Positions 1 through 7,147 of a stretch of DNA of 14,407 nt are shown piece after piece. The number at the start of each line of letters is the position of its first letter. Positions within the stretch are counted from its first letter, which is position 1. The DNA is from Dichotomicrobium sp964540795 (GTDB lineage: Bacteria > Pseudomonadota > Alphaproteobacteria > Rhizobiales > Rhodomicrobiaceae), in assembly GCA_964540795.1 (NCBI GenBank), contig CAZINX010000032.1:1-14407 (forward strand). The letters are read 5' to 3'. The notes under the pieces were generated by a model. It did not search any database, had not been told where the DNA came from, and saw only the letters and a list, made by a program, of their open reading frames with translations. Made by a program: the position numbers and the translations under genes.

Positions 1-1
1 C

Positions 2-256
2 CTTTTTGGCTCTGGCGAGGATCGTCTTCAGCCGCCCCGGCAAGATACGACGCCAAACCCTGATGACGTGAGCCATCGCCTTCATACCCTTCTCGCCAAG
101 GCGCGCGCCGCGGAAAGTATGCCGTGGTCGGAGCGTGAAGCTCGGATGTGGCAAACTGTTTTCCCCAACATGGCGAAATGGCTGCCTGAAGAGGAGGCGG
201 GGCAGCTGTGCTTCGACTTCGCTCAGGAAATGGAGCGCTTGAACAAAGCCGCTTAA
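2..256 (+). CDS. 3' end of an unrecognised gene (partial)
   Basis: The frame is open from the left edge of the window to TAA at 254-256, so the gene very likely begins outside. A GTG at 68 could start a 62-residue protein, but no convincing ribosome binding site precedes it and the frame stays open upstream. The visible C-terminal part (motif WSEREARMWQTVFPNMAKWL, then an acidic, probably helical tail ending ERLNKAA) looks soluble, with no membrane segment. I do not recognise the family and assign no function. The gene converges on the minus-strand metalloprotease-like gene, with a GC-rich hairpin between them. Confidence 0.5.
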   Translation, partial: LFGSGEDRLQPPRQDTTPNPDDVSHRLHTLLAKARAAESMPWSEREARMWQTVFPNMAKWLPEEEAGQLCFDFAQEMERLNKAA

Positions 257-279
257 GCCGCACCGGCATTGCCAGAATC

Positions 280-304
280 AAAAGCGCCGCCTCGGCGGGC
301 GGCG
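280..304 (-). terminator. Probable intrinsic terminator of the YgjP-like gene
   Basis: A perfect 7-bp stem (CGCCGCC at 285-291 with GGCGGCG at 298-304, 6-nt loop) is followed on the minus strand by CTTTTG. It lies just past the stop codon of the minus-strand gene that ends at 318, as expected for a Rho-independent terminator. The T-run is short. It could also slow transcripts arriving from the plus-strand gene on the left. Confidence 0.55.
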
Positions 305-317
305 GACGGGCAGGCTG

Positions 318-1115
318 TCAGACCTGGAAGCGGTGGAGTTCGGCGCCATATTCGCGGAGCCATCGCCGCGCGGCATTCATCTCCGGCATGGTGTCGCGCA
401 CCAGCCGCCAGAAGCGCGGGCCGTGGTTCATCTCGCGCAGATGCGCCACCTCATGCGCGGCGACGTAATCCAGCACAAAGGCCGGCGCGAAAATCAGCCG
501 CCAGGAAAACGACAGCGACCCGGAACACGAGCACGACCCCCAGCGCGTGGACTGGTCGCGCACGCTGATACGCTTTGGCGCGACGTCGAGCGCGCCAGCG
601 TGATGCGCCACCCGCTCCGACAGATCCGCGCGGGCCTGCGCCTTCAGCCAGTCCGCCAGACGGCGCGGCGCATGATCCGGCTCGCCGCTGACCCGCAGGC
701 GCGGCAGCGCGGCTTCCGTCACCTCGCGGTTCGCCCAGTAGCCCGGCCAGACGTCGTCGCCGGCGCTCTCGGGCGTCACGACGCTCTCCGCGCGGGTCCG
801 GCCAATGAATTCCACCTTGTGCGCCATACCGCGCAGCGGGATCACCGCGCCGCAGGCCAGCGGCACCGGCTGCGGCAGCTTGCGCGTCTGGTCCTGAAGC
901 CAGTCGAGATGCCGCGCCACGAAGTCGCCCGCATCCTCCAGCCGCGCCCGGCGCGGCAGCGTGAGGATCGCCGCCCGGCGCGTATGGCTCACCTTGAGCG
1001 AAAGCCGCGTCGCCCGCGGCGAGCGCCGCACCTCCAGCGGGCAGTCAAGCCCCTCGATTTTGACCCGGTCTGTTGCGCCGCCGCCCGCCACAGCGCCCGC
1101 GTGAAGCATGTCCAT
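318..1115 (-). CDS. YgjP-type (DUF45/SprT-like) zinc metalloprotease-like protein
   Basis: Predicted cytoplasmic zinc-dependent hydrolase of the YgjP/DUF45 family; the physiological substrate of this family is poorly known. The family core is all present in the C-terminal half: RWGSCS at about residues 191-196, SFSWRLIFAP at 202-211, and the zinc motif HEVAH at 221-225 with a third ligand in HGPRFW (His231). Length (265 aa) is normal. The start at 1115 is chosen because GGGGGAAA lies just upstream; an in-frame ATG at 1172 would add 19 residues but has no clear ribosome binding site. There is no signal peptide or membrane segment. The MFS gene upstream on the same strand is 185 nt away, so an operon is possible but not evident. 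Family assignment is firm; function is not. Confidence 0.88.
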   Translation of the reverse strand: MDMLHAGAVAGGGATDRVKIEGLDCPLEVRRSPRATRLSLKVSHTRRAAILTLPRRARLEDAGDFVARHLDWLQDQTRKLPQPVPLACGAVIPLRGMAHKVEFIGRTRAESVVTPESAGDDVWPGYWANREVTEAALPRLRVSGEPDHAPRRLADWLKAQARADLSERVAHHAGALDVAPKRISVRDQSTRWGSCSCSGSLSFSWRLIFAPAFVLDYVAAHEVAHLREMNHGPRFWRLVRDTMPEMNAARRWLREYGAELHRFQV

Positions 1116-1300
1116 CGGATTTCCCCCGTTTGAAATCCCCGATCGCCGTAAAGTTTGCCGCCAGATGTTCACGCTAACGCAGCCCCGAAGCCCCCTGAAC
1201 CCTTAAAACTTGCGTATCGGGGATAAGCTTTGAGATTACCACAGGTAAATGGCCGGTACAGACTTTTTTAACGTGCTGCAAGCCGGTCTGCAACCAATGG

Positions 1301-2587
1301 TTAACCCGTGGCCCGCGCGCCCGTGTGCGGCCGTTGCGCCGCGGCGGGCTGCTCCTCTTCTGCTTGATGCGCGAGCGGGTCGACGGTGGAGACCGTCTGG
1401 CCGACGCGCACGGCATCGAGGAACTCGCCGCGATCCTCGGCCGGGCGAGCCTCGCGCTGGCTGATGCGGTAAAGCGTGAAGGCGAGCAGGATCGCATGCA
1501 GCGCGGCGGTGGTGTAGAACAGCCCGCCAAGCCCGACCGCCACGATCACATTCGACGCGATCAGCGGCCCGACCACCGCGCCCGCGCCCCAGATCAGCAG
1601 CAGTCCGCTCGCCGCCTCGACGAAGCCGTCATGCTCCACCGAGTCGTTCATGTGCGCGACGCAGAGCATGTAAAGCGGGAAGGACAGGAAGCCGAAAATC
1701 CCGGTCAAGGTCAGCGCCACCGGGCCGGTGTCGGTCCCGAACAGGCTGAGCGCCAGGCTCGCCCAGATCGACAGGAACGCCGCCGCCGCGATCACCAGCC
1801 GGCGGTCCATCCGGTCGGAGATCAGCCCCAGCGGCCACTGCCCGATCGCGCCTGCCAGGATCATCACGGTCATGAAGATGGCGATGTCCTGGGTGCTGGC
1901 CGCCCCGCCGCCGAAGAAGATCGGCGCCAGCGACCAGATCGCGCCGCCTGTCGCGCCGACGATGAAGCTGCCGGCCATACCGACGGGCGAAATGCGGTAG
2001 AGGTGGCGGAAGCGGATATGGATGTTTTCGATTGGCTCGGGCTGGGGCGAGCGCGATAGCGCGACCGGCACCGCCGCGACCGATACCAGGATCGAGGCAT
2101 AAAGGAACAGCGGGAACCCGCTGGGACTGTCCACCGCCAGCAGCAACTGGCCCATGCCGAGCATCCCGAAGCTGATGACGGCGTAAAATGCGAAGATTAC
2201 CCCGCGCGTGACATTGGACGAGCGGGCGTTCAGCCAACTCTCGATGACCATGTAAAGGATGGCGAAACACGCCCCCGAGAAAGCGCGGACGACCAGCCAG
2301 AACACCGGATCGACGATCAGCGGATGGGTCAGCACCAGCGCGGAGGCGAGCGCCACCATCGCGGTGAAGGTGCGAATGTGCCCGGAATTGCGCACCAGCC
2401 ACGGCCCGAAATAGCAGCCCGCGACGAAGCCGAAGAAATAGGCCGAACCGAGCGCGCCAAGCTCAAGCTGCGTAAAGGCCTCGACCTGCGCGCGCACGGG
2501 CAACAGCGTCCCCTGCAACCCGTTGCCGAGCTGCAGCAGACCCACGCCCAGCAATAGCGCCGAAATGGGAGCGACGTTCGCGAGCAT
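1301..2587 (-). CDS. MFS transporter, YcaD-like
   Basis: Inner-membrane major facilitator superfamily protein of about 428 residues, with roughly a dozen hydrophobic segments in two halves. The fold resembles the YcaD-like group: an N-terminal GLLQLGNGLQGTLLPVR segment, the ESWLNARSS motif after the fourth helix (common in YcaD-type proteins) and the LGLISDRMDRR loop in the second half, which is the usual MFS cytoplasmic signature. The substrate is unknown. The start at 2587 puts the first helix right at the N-terminus; an ATG at 2644 would add an arginine-rich leader that looks non-native. The C-terminal 50 residues are polar and low in complexity. It belongs to the ordinary chromosomal part of the window. 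Confidence 0.88.
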   Translation of the reverse strand: MLANVAPISALLLGVGLLQLGNGLQGTLLPVRAQVEAFTQLELGALGSAYFFGFVAGCYFGPWLVRNSGHIRTFTAMVALASALVLTHPLIVDPVFWLVVRAFSGACFAILYMVIESWLNARSSNVTRGVIFAFYAVISFGMLGMGQLLLAVDSPSGFPLFLYASILVSVAAVPVALSRSPQPEPIENIHIRFRHLYRISPVGMAGSFIVGATGGAIWSLAPIFFGGGAASTQDIAIFMTVMILAGAIGQWPLGLISDRMDRRLVIAAAAFLSIWASLALSLFGTDTGPVALTLTGIFGFLSFPLYMLCVAHMNDSVEHDGFVEAASGLLLIWGAGAVVGPLIASNVIVAVGLGGLFYTTAALHAILLAFTLYRISQREARPAEDRGEFLDAVRVGQTVSTVDPLAHQAEEEQPAAAQRPHTGARATG

Positions 2588-2694
2588 CGTCCACCGTGCC
2601 GGTTGAGCGCGCCCGTGGGCTGGAAGCCGGCGCGAGGCGCGCAAATCCCGCCATCGGGCAGGCGGAGATCAATGTCAAATGAATTGTCGGCGGA

Positions 2695-2853
2695 TCAGCC
2701 CTGATCGGCATTGTCGCCGGAGCGGCGCTGTTCGCCGTGGCGCCGGGCGCGCGCCTGGGCCTTGCGCTTGCGCAGATTCGCGCGCAGCGCCTCCGCGAGA
2801 CGCGCCTGCCGGTCGTCCTTCTCGGGCTTCTTGTTTTGTGGATCGTCGGTCAT
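2695..2853 (-). CDS. 52-aa basic hypothetical protein (ALRANLRKRKAQARARR type)
   Basis: A short minus-strand ORF encodes a 52-residue protein that starts MTDDPQNKKPEKDDRQARL and carries the core AEALRANLRKRKAQARAR. From memory this basic helical motif recurs in small conserved proteins across Alphaproteobacteria; the function is unknown. The product is very polar, basic in the middle, and has no cysteines or membrane segment. The ribosome binding site before 2853 is weak. A longer overlapping minus-strand frame (2675-2896) is arginine/alanine-rich and looks like a shadow of this gene. Its neighbours are tRNA-Thr on one side and the MFS gene on the other. Confidence 0.7.
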   Translation of the reverse strand: MTDDPQNKKPEKDDRQARLAEALRANLRKRKAQARARRHGEQRRSGDNADQG

Positions 2854-3047
2854 GTCGAACAAGTCGCTTCGTGCTTCCTTTCAGGATAGCGCGCAACCGC
2901 GGCCGGCGAAACCCGCGGTAATGGCGAGGCGTCCGACGGGCGGCGGTTCAGGCATGAGACTCAGAACGGCCTTGGCCCGCGGAACCCGCGCCAACCCGAT
3001 TTCCCCCCTTGCCCCAGCGGCCCTGGTGACTTATTCAAGGCGGGTAA

Positions 3048-3122
<75 letters not shown>

Positions 3123-3131
3123 TCCCAAATC

Positions 3132-3153
3132 CCTTGGCTATCAAGGCGTTTTT
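3132..3153 (+). terminator. Probable terminator after tRNA-Thr
   Basis: CCTTG (3132-3136) pairs with CAAGG (3142-3146) across a 5-nt loop, followed two bases later by TTTTT and a pyrimidine-rich run. It sits 10 nt after the tRNA. The stem is short, so confidence is moderate. Confidence 0.5.
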
Positions 3154-3311
3154 CCTCTCTTTTCCCGGTTTGTTCAGGGGTGCGCCCTTGTATCGATGTC
3201 GCGTGCTGTAGCGTGAACGTCGCGTGAACATAGTGACATGCGACGGGGATGAGACGGGGATGGTGACAAGGTTTGTTCGCCATTCGCCCCATAGCCAAGA
3301 GGAGAACGACT

Positions 3312-3467
3312 ATGTCTGGGATGCTGATTTTCGCACTGATCTGCGCCGTGCTGGCTAACGCCACCGCGGCGATCGCGGCCTTTGGGGTTGTCCGGAATTA
3401 CCGGCGCCTCCCTCAGGCACGTGAGCATTGGGCCTCTAACAATCTTGTCGCGTTACGTCAGCATTGA
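3312..3467 (+). CDS. Small single-pass membrane protein (51 aa), hypothetical
   Basis: Starts at the ATG preceded by AGAGGAGA about seven bases upstream, a good ribosome binding site; a longer in-frame start at 3273 lacks one. Residues about 3-27 (MLIFALICAVLANATAAIAAF) form one hydrophobic segment rich in alanine, followed by a basic and polar tail (RNYRRLPQAREHW) that probably stays in the cytoplasm. I do not recognise a family. The next gene begins 18 nt after its stop, so the two may be co-transcribed. It is the first gene after the tRNA and could be resident or part of inserted DNA. Confidence 0.5.
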   Translation: MSGMLIFALICAVLANATAAIAAFGVVRNYRRLPQAREHWASNNLVALRQH

Positions 3468-3485
3468 AGACCAGAGCAGCCGGTG

Positions 3486-3935
3486 ATGATCGGTCCTTGT
3501 CCAAATTGCGGCACACCGAACGTCTACCGCCTGCCCCCCCAGATGGAGGACTTGATGCCGAAGAAGACCAGGCAGCAGCTCGCGGACGAGATTGGCCGCG
3601 AAATGGTTAAGGCGATGAAAAAAGCGGGCATACGTCCGGAAATTATCTACGCCTATGAAAAGTGCGAGTTCCTTGTTACGGCAACCAATCGTCACCTGAT
3701 CGACCCGGAGATGATGGCCGAATGGGAAGCAGCGATCGACGAGTATTTCGAGCTGCGAAGTGATGACAAAATTTCCCCCTCATCCCAATGCAGACAAAGG
3801 TTTGCGAATCACTGGCTGTTGATGGTCTCTGCACAGGCGCTGATCAACGCGGCGAAGATTGTGTCGGCCTTGTCGATACGCATGACGATCCGTTTGAAAA
3901 TCTTGAGTTTGCAGAAAAACTTCTCAATCAGGTGA
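3486..3935 (+). pseudogene. Hypothetical protein with CPNCG knuckle, 3' end replaced by IS DNA
   Basis: The frame opens at ATG 3486 and reads to 3935 (149 aa). Residues 5-8 are CPNC, half of a possible zinc ribbon; no second CxxC is present, and one more Cys lies in YEKCEF. The part to about nt 3770 (ending near AAIDEYFELRSDD) has normal codon use and an amphipathic, charged composition. From about 3780 on, the frame runs antisense through the 3' end of the IS5-type transposase pseudogene, so the last 45-50 residues are almost surely not native. The original gene was therefore probably truncated or had its tail replaced by the insertion. I do not recognise the family. Confidence 0.5.
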
Positions 3936-4588
3936 CGCCATTTTTACATGTGTCCGTCGATCTCCAGCGGGATCTTGCGCTGAGGGCGCTGGGAGATGCA
4001 AGTCAGCGCGCCCCGGTCATTCATCTCATCGACGATCCAGTTGCTGTAAAACGCCTTGTCAGCGAGCAAGGCGTAGAAGCGAAGCCCGGATCGGCGGCGC
4101 GACGCCAACCGTGTCATAGCGGTGGCCGGGCAGCAGGATGAACCGCACAAGGTTGCCGAGCGCGTCGGTCAGCGCGAGGATCCCGGATCAAGGTCCGGGA
4201 CAGGCCTTCGTCGTCGATCCGCCTTTCGATTTGCCTATCGCCTGAGCTTGAGTCCCCCTTCCCGGCCCTGTCCGTGGCGGTGAACCTTAACGATCGTGCC
4301 ATCGATCATCGCCACTTCCATATCGGGCTCATCGCTCAAGGCATTGAATATCATGTCAAACGCGCCCGCACGCGACCAGTCCCGAAAACGCCGGTAGATC
4401 GTGTTCCACTTGCCGAATTCCGGCGGCAGATCGCGCCACTGCGCGCCGGTCCGCGCAATCCAGAACACGGCTTCGAGAAACAGCCGCGGATCGCTCCCCG
4501 TGCGCCCGGGATCCTGCTTGCGCCCCCGGCAATGCGGCTCGATCTTCTCCCACTGCGCGTCTGTGATGATAAATCTGCTCCGGTCCAT
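3809..4588 (-). pseudogene. IS5-family transposase (orfA/orfB), inactivated
   Basis: Reads from ATG at 4588. The first frame (to 4235, 117 aa) is a typical IS5-family N-terminal half: ITDAQWEKIEPH, WIARTGAQWRDLPPEFG, and MIDGTIVKVH, whose Asp96 is the first residue of the DDE triad. A -1 shift near the GGGGGA run (about 4250), the usual way this family joins orfA and orfB, leads into QAIGKSKGGSTTK. Three lesions follow: a 24-bp palindrome (4182-4205) that adds an in-frame TGA; a net frameshift at about 4075-4095; and TAA (3944-3946) where the family has Tyr in GHMYKWRHLIE. The remaining blocks ALLADKAFYSNWIVDEMNDRG (second Asp) and KWRHLIEKFF (Glu) still match the family, so identification is secure and the gene is dead. 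Confidence 0.88.
4182..4205 (-). repeat. Short palindromic element, family A, copy 1
   Basis: A 24-bp insert splits the IS5 transposase between codons for ...STTK and ILALTDALGN; removing exactly 24 bases joins the two protein segments. It contains TCCCGGA/TCCGGGA arms (4181-4187 and 4194-4200, where the first base of the left arm is shared with the host gene) around a 6-nt loop. It adds an in-frame TGA. The boundary is uncertain by one base because a C occurs on either side. The core matches the element at 5793-5819. Confidence 0.75.
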
Positions 4589-4646
4589 TCATGCCTCCCG
4601 CGTTTTGGAAGCATGAATCACTGTTCGCGCGATTTCTGAATGCTAT

Positions 4647-4665
4647 TAACAGAGTTGCATTTTAT
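4647..4665 (+). repeat. Left terminal inverted repeat of the IS701-type element
   Basis: Pairs with 6141-6159 as an imperfect inverted repeat; the inner 13 bases (AGTTGCATTTTAT versus AGTAGCATTTTAT) differ at one position. Flanked outside by CTAT. Confidence 0.65.
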
Positions 4666-5269
4666 CGCACCCCAGATTCTCCTGATTCCCTTTCCGTGGT
4701 CGGCGAATCGGGAGGGCGCGATGACGGTTGCGGCTTGGTCGGGCGCGCTCGTAAACTGGCGCGATGCGCTTGAGGGCCTGAAGGCATGGATCGGGCCGGC
4801 GCTCGGGCGTGTGGAGACGCGGGCTTCTGCGGGAGCCTTTATCGACGGCGTTTTGTCCTCGGCGGAGCGCAAGACCGGCTGGATGCTGGCGGAACAGGCT
4901 GGGCATGCGCGGCCTTACCGCATGCAGTCGCTTTTGGGGCGCAGCAACTGGTCCGCCGATGCGCTGCGCGATCACGTGCGTGATTATGTCGTCGACGCGC
5001 TGGGCGATCCTGCAGGCGTGCTGGTGGTCGACGAGACGGGGTTTTTGAAGAAGGGCACGCACTCGGTCGGCGTGGGCCGGCAGTACTCTGGAACGGCCGG
5101 GCGGATCGAGAACTGCCAGATCGGCGTGTTCGCCTGCTACGCCAGCCGCTGGGGCCAGGCCCCGATCGACCGGCAGCTTTACCTGCCAAGGGACTGGGCA
5201 GAAGACCCGGAGCGCCGGGGCCGGGCGCATGTCCCGCAAGAGGTCGCGTTTCGCACCAAGCCGGCCATC

Positions 5270-5324
5270 ATTTAACGCGCGATCGGTCCGAAAACCGGCC
5301 TCCACTTTTCGGATCGCGCTGTGC
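5270..5324 (+). repeat. Palindromic element, family B, inserted in the IS701 transposase
   Basis: A 55-bp insert lies between the GCCATC and GCTCGC codons of the transposase. Its length (3n+1) equals exactly the shift seen between the upstream and downstream reading frames. It holds a long imperfect palindrome: GCGCGATC-GGT-CCGAAAA (5277-5294) against TTTTCGGATCGCGC (5306-5319), with a GC-rich centre. From memory, elements with CCGAAAACCGG...CCACTTTTCGG are abundant in alphaproteobacterial genomes; the family name is not certain. Confidence 0.8.
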
Positions 5325-5792
5325 GCTCGCGAGTTGATTGCCCGCGCGCTGGATGCCGGCATGTCCTGCGCCTGGGTCCTGGCCGATGCGCTTTACGGCG
5401 CGGACAGCCGCCTGCGGCGCATGCTGGAGGATCGCGGCCAGCCCTATGTTCTGGCGGTGCGCTCCAATCATGCACTGCGCTTTCTTGAGGACTGGCAACT
5501 GGTTCAGACCAACCCGGCGACGCTGGCTGAGGAGATCGATGACGGCCAGTGGCACGCCTTGAGCGCCGGCGAAGGCTCCAAAGGTCCGCGGCTTTATGAA
5601 TGGGCGTGGGTCGCCCTTGGCTGGGAAACCGGGGACGGTTTTGAACGCTGGCTGCTGCTGCGCCGCCATCGCCGCGACCACCAGGCCCTAGCGTATTATA
5701 TCGCCTATGCCCACGCCGGCGTCGAGCTGGCCGAACTCGCCGGCGCTTGCGGTCCGCGCTGGACCATCGAGGAATGCTTCCTGCGCGCGAAG

Positions 5793-5819
5793 AGCTTGTC
5801 CCGGACCTGATCCGGGAAC
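5793..5819 (+). repeat. Short palindromic element, family A, copy 2
   Basis: A 27-bp in-frame insert between the codons for FLRAK and DLGLDHC of the IS701 transposase, centred on TCCCGGA-CCTGA-TCCGGGA (5799-5817). It brings in a TGA at 5808-5810. The core TGTCCCGGACC(T)TGATCCGGG is shared with the element inside the IS5 transposase on the other strand (4182-4205), differing by one T in the loop. Confidence 0.8.
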
Positions 5820-6140
5820 GATCTCGGTCTGGATCACTGCGAGGCCCGTTCCTGGCATGGCTGGCACCGGCATATGAGCCTGGTCATGGCCGCCGCCGCG
5901 TTCCTCGCGAAACTCTCCGCCAAACAGCGCCGAAGCGCCTTCGGCAAACGGGACAAAACGAGTCCAGAACACCGCACCGGCCCACCCTTGCTCTGACCGG
6001 CGCATTGTCGATGCCGCAAATCCGCTCGCTGATTGCCAAATTGCTGCTGCCCGCCAGGGCCGGTCCCGCCGTCATCTGGGCGTGGTCCCACCGGCGCCGC
6101 GCGCACCAGTTCACCGCTGCCATATGCCACCGAAGACGAC

Positions 6141-6159
6141 ATAAAATGCTACTGTAGTA
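6141..6159 (+). repeat. Right terminal inverted repeat of the IS701-type element
   Basis: ATAAAATGCTACT plus six more bases, the imperfect inverse of 4647-4665; overlaps the end of the transposase frame (stop at 6155-6157). CTAG follows directly. Confidence 0.65.
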
Positions 6160-6238
6160 CTAGCATAGATTCGGGTGTCCGGAGCCATGACGAATGTTAT
6201 CGCGCCACGAATAACGGGCGTTGAAATGACGCAGAGCG

Positions 6239-7147
6239 TCAAACTGGGACGTATCGATCCGACAAGACCTGGGCCACTTGCGTCGCGAACTTTGCGGCAG
6301 CCACCGAAAGCACGCGTCCGCGGAGGTGGCTGAGATGCAGGAGACCGCTGGCGATATCGCTGGAGGCAATGGGGCGGCTCGTGAGCCTCTCCCGCGTCCC
6401 GTCAGGCGGAACGCCAACATCGATCTGCAGGCTGATCAGATCGGTCCGGCTCGTGACCATGCGAAGAAACTCGAAGCTATCGGACTCCAGCGCCGGCGAC
6501 GCAGTCTGATTAATCCGTGCCATAGCCTGATCGAATACGGAGCGAACGCCATAGGGTTTCGTTGGCAATGCCAACGGATATTCCAGACAATCCCGTAGCC
6601 TGAGGACGTCCTTCGCCGCAAGCGGGTGATCGCTGGCCATTACGGCGCGGATCGATTGGCGGACGGTGATAACCGCCTGCAAGTCCGACATGCTGACCGG
6701 CTCGAAAACCAGCGCCAGATCGGCTGAGAAATCATACAGGGCAGCCTCGGCTTCGGTACGGTCCCGCGGAAGGATTCGGAACTGTACTGCCGGATAGTCG
6801 GTGCGATATCTGTCGATCTGCTCGGGCAAAAAATAGGGCAGCAGCGCCTGGCTGCAGGCGATCGAAATATGGCCGCGTCGGATGCCCGACAGATCGGCGA
6901 TCTGGGATTTCACCCGCTCGAAATCCGACATTTGCGCGCGGATATGCTGGATCAGTATTTCGCCAGCCGCGTTCAACCGCACGCCCCGCGGCAGCCGCTC
7001 GAAGATCTGAACCTCAAGCTCGTCCTCGATGGCAATCAGCCGTCTGTTCAGGGCCGACGGCGTAATCGACAGCGTCTCCGCCGCCCGCCTTATCGAGCCG
7101 GCGCGCGCGATCGCGTCAATATATTGAAGGTTCACAAGCGCTCTCAT
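6239..7147 (-). CDS. LysR-type transcriptional regulator
   Basis: A 302-residue LysR-family DNA-binding regulator. Residues about 1-60 hold the winged helix-turn-helix (YIDAIARAGSIRRAAETLSI, then PSALNRRLIAIEDELEVQIF and ERLPRGVRLNAAGE), and the rest is the periplasmic-binding-protein-like effector domain. GGAGA precedes the ATG. It is transcribed away from the importer and hydratase operon, which is the classic arrangement for a LysR regulator that controls its divergent neighbours. By analogy with AtzR, the LysR regulator of the cyanuric acid genes atzDEF, the effector may be a substrate or intermediate of this pathway; that is inference. The gene is full length and undamaged although the IS701 element ends only 75 bp beyond its stop. 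Confidence 0.93.
   Translation of the reverse strand: MRALVNLQYIDAIARAGSIRRAAETLSITPSALNRRLIAIEDELEVQIFERLPRGVRLNAAGEILIQHIRAQMSDFERVKSQIADLSGIRRGHISIACSQALLPYFLPEQIDRYRTDYPAVQFRILPRDRTEAEAALYDFSADLALVFEPVSMSDLQAVITVRQSIRAVMASDHPLAAKDVLRLRDCLEYPLALPTKPYGVRSVFDQAMARINQTASPALESDSFEFLRMVTSRTDLISLQIDVGVPPDGTRERLTSRPIASSDIASGLLHLSHLRGRVLSVAAAKFATQVAQVLSDRYVPV

Larger units (their letters stand above)
3780..4640 (-). mobile_element. Decayed IS5-family insertion sequence (ends approximate)
   Basis: An insertion-sequence remnant carries a two-frame IS5-family transposase on the minus strand. Its left end must lie between the native part of the preceding ORF (about 3770) and the transposase stop (3809). 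Its right end lies between the transposase start (4588) and the IS701-type element that begins near 4647. I could not find a convincing terminal inverted repeat or target duplication, which fits an old and damaged copy. Confidence 0.7.
4721..6157 (+). pseudogene. IS701-family DDE transposase, inactivated
   Basis: Starts at ATG 4721 after GGGAGG. The N-terminal part reads intact, with the family signatures GWMLAEQAGHARPYRMQSLL and VLVVDETGFLKKGTHSVGVG (Asp104 is the likely first catalytic residue) up to EVAFRTKPAI at 5269. A 55-bp palindromic insert then shifts the frame. The protein continues as ARELIARALDAGMSCAWVL, QPYVLAVRSNHALRF and PRWTIEECFLRAK (catalytic Glu region) to 5792. A second, 27-bp palindrome adds an in-frame stop, after which DLGLDHCEARSWHGWHRHMS resumes. 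A further small frameshift near 5985 is needed to reach the C-terminus (RSLIAKLLLPARAGPAVIWA, ending RHKMLL at 6157). With at least three lesions it cannot make a full transposase. Confidence 0.88.
4647..6159 (+). mobile_element. IS701-family insertion sequence, decayed, ends visible
   Basis: A 1513-bp element. The left end TAACAGAGTTGCATTTTAT (4647-4665) and the reverse complement of the right end (6141-6159) agree at 14 of 19 positions, with the inner block GCATTTTAT identical. Immediately outside are CTAT (4643-4646) and CTAG (6160-6163), close to the 4-bp YTAR-type target duplication I recall for the IS701 family. Length fits that family. It sits directly beside the IS5 remnant and 75 bp before the end of the LysR gene. 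Confidence 0.75.

Noticed and set aside
333..1133. Long plus-strand open frame of 266 codons
   Set aside because: It is the antisense shadow of the YgjP-like gene, rich in Arg, His and Pro, with no family motifs; the minus frame carries the zinc motif.
3806..4623. GAATCACTG occurs near both ends of the IS5 remnant (3806-3814 and 4615-4623)
   Set aside because: The copies are in direct, not inverted, orientation and the first overlaps the transposase stop codon, so they are neither terminal inverted repeats nor a clear target duplication; nine bases may be chance.
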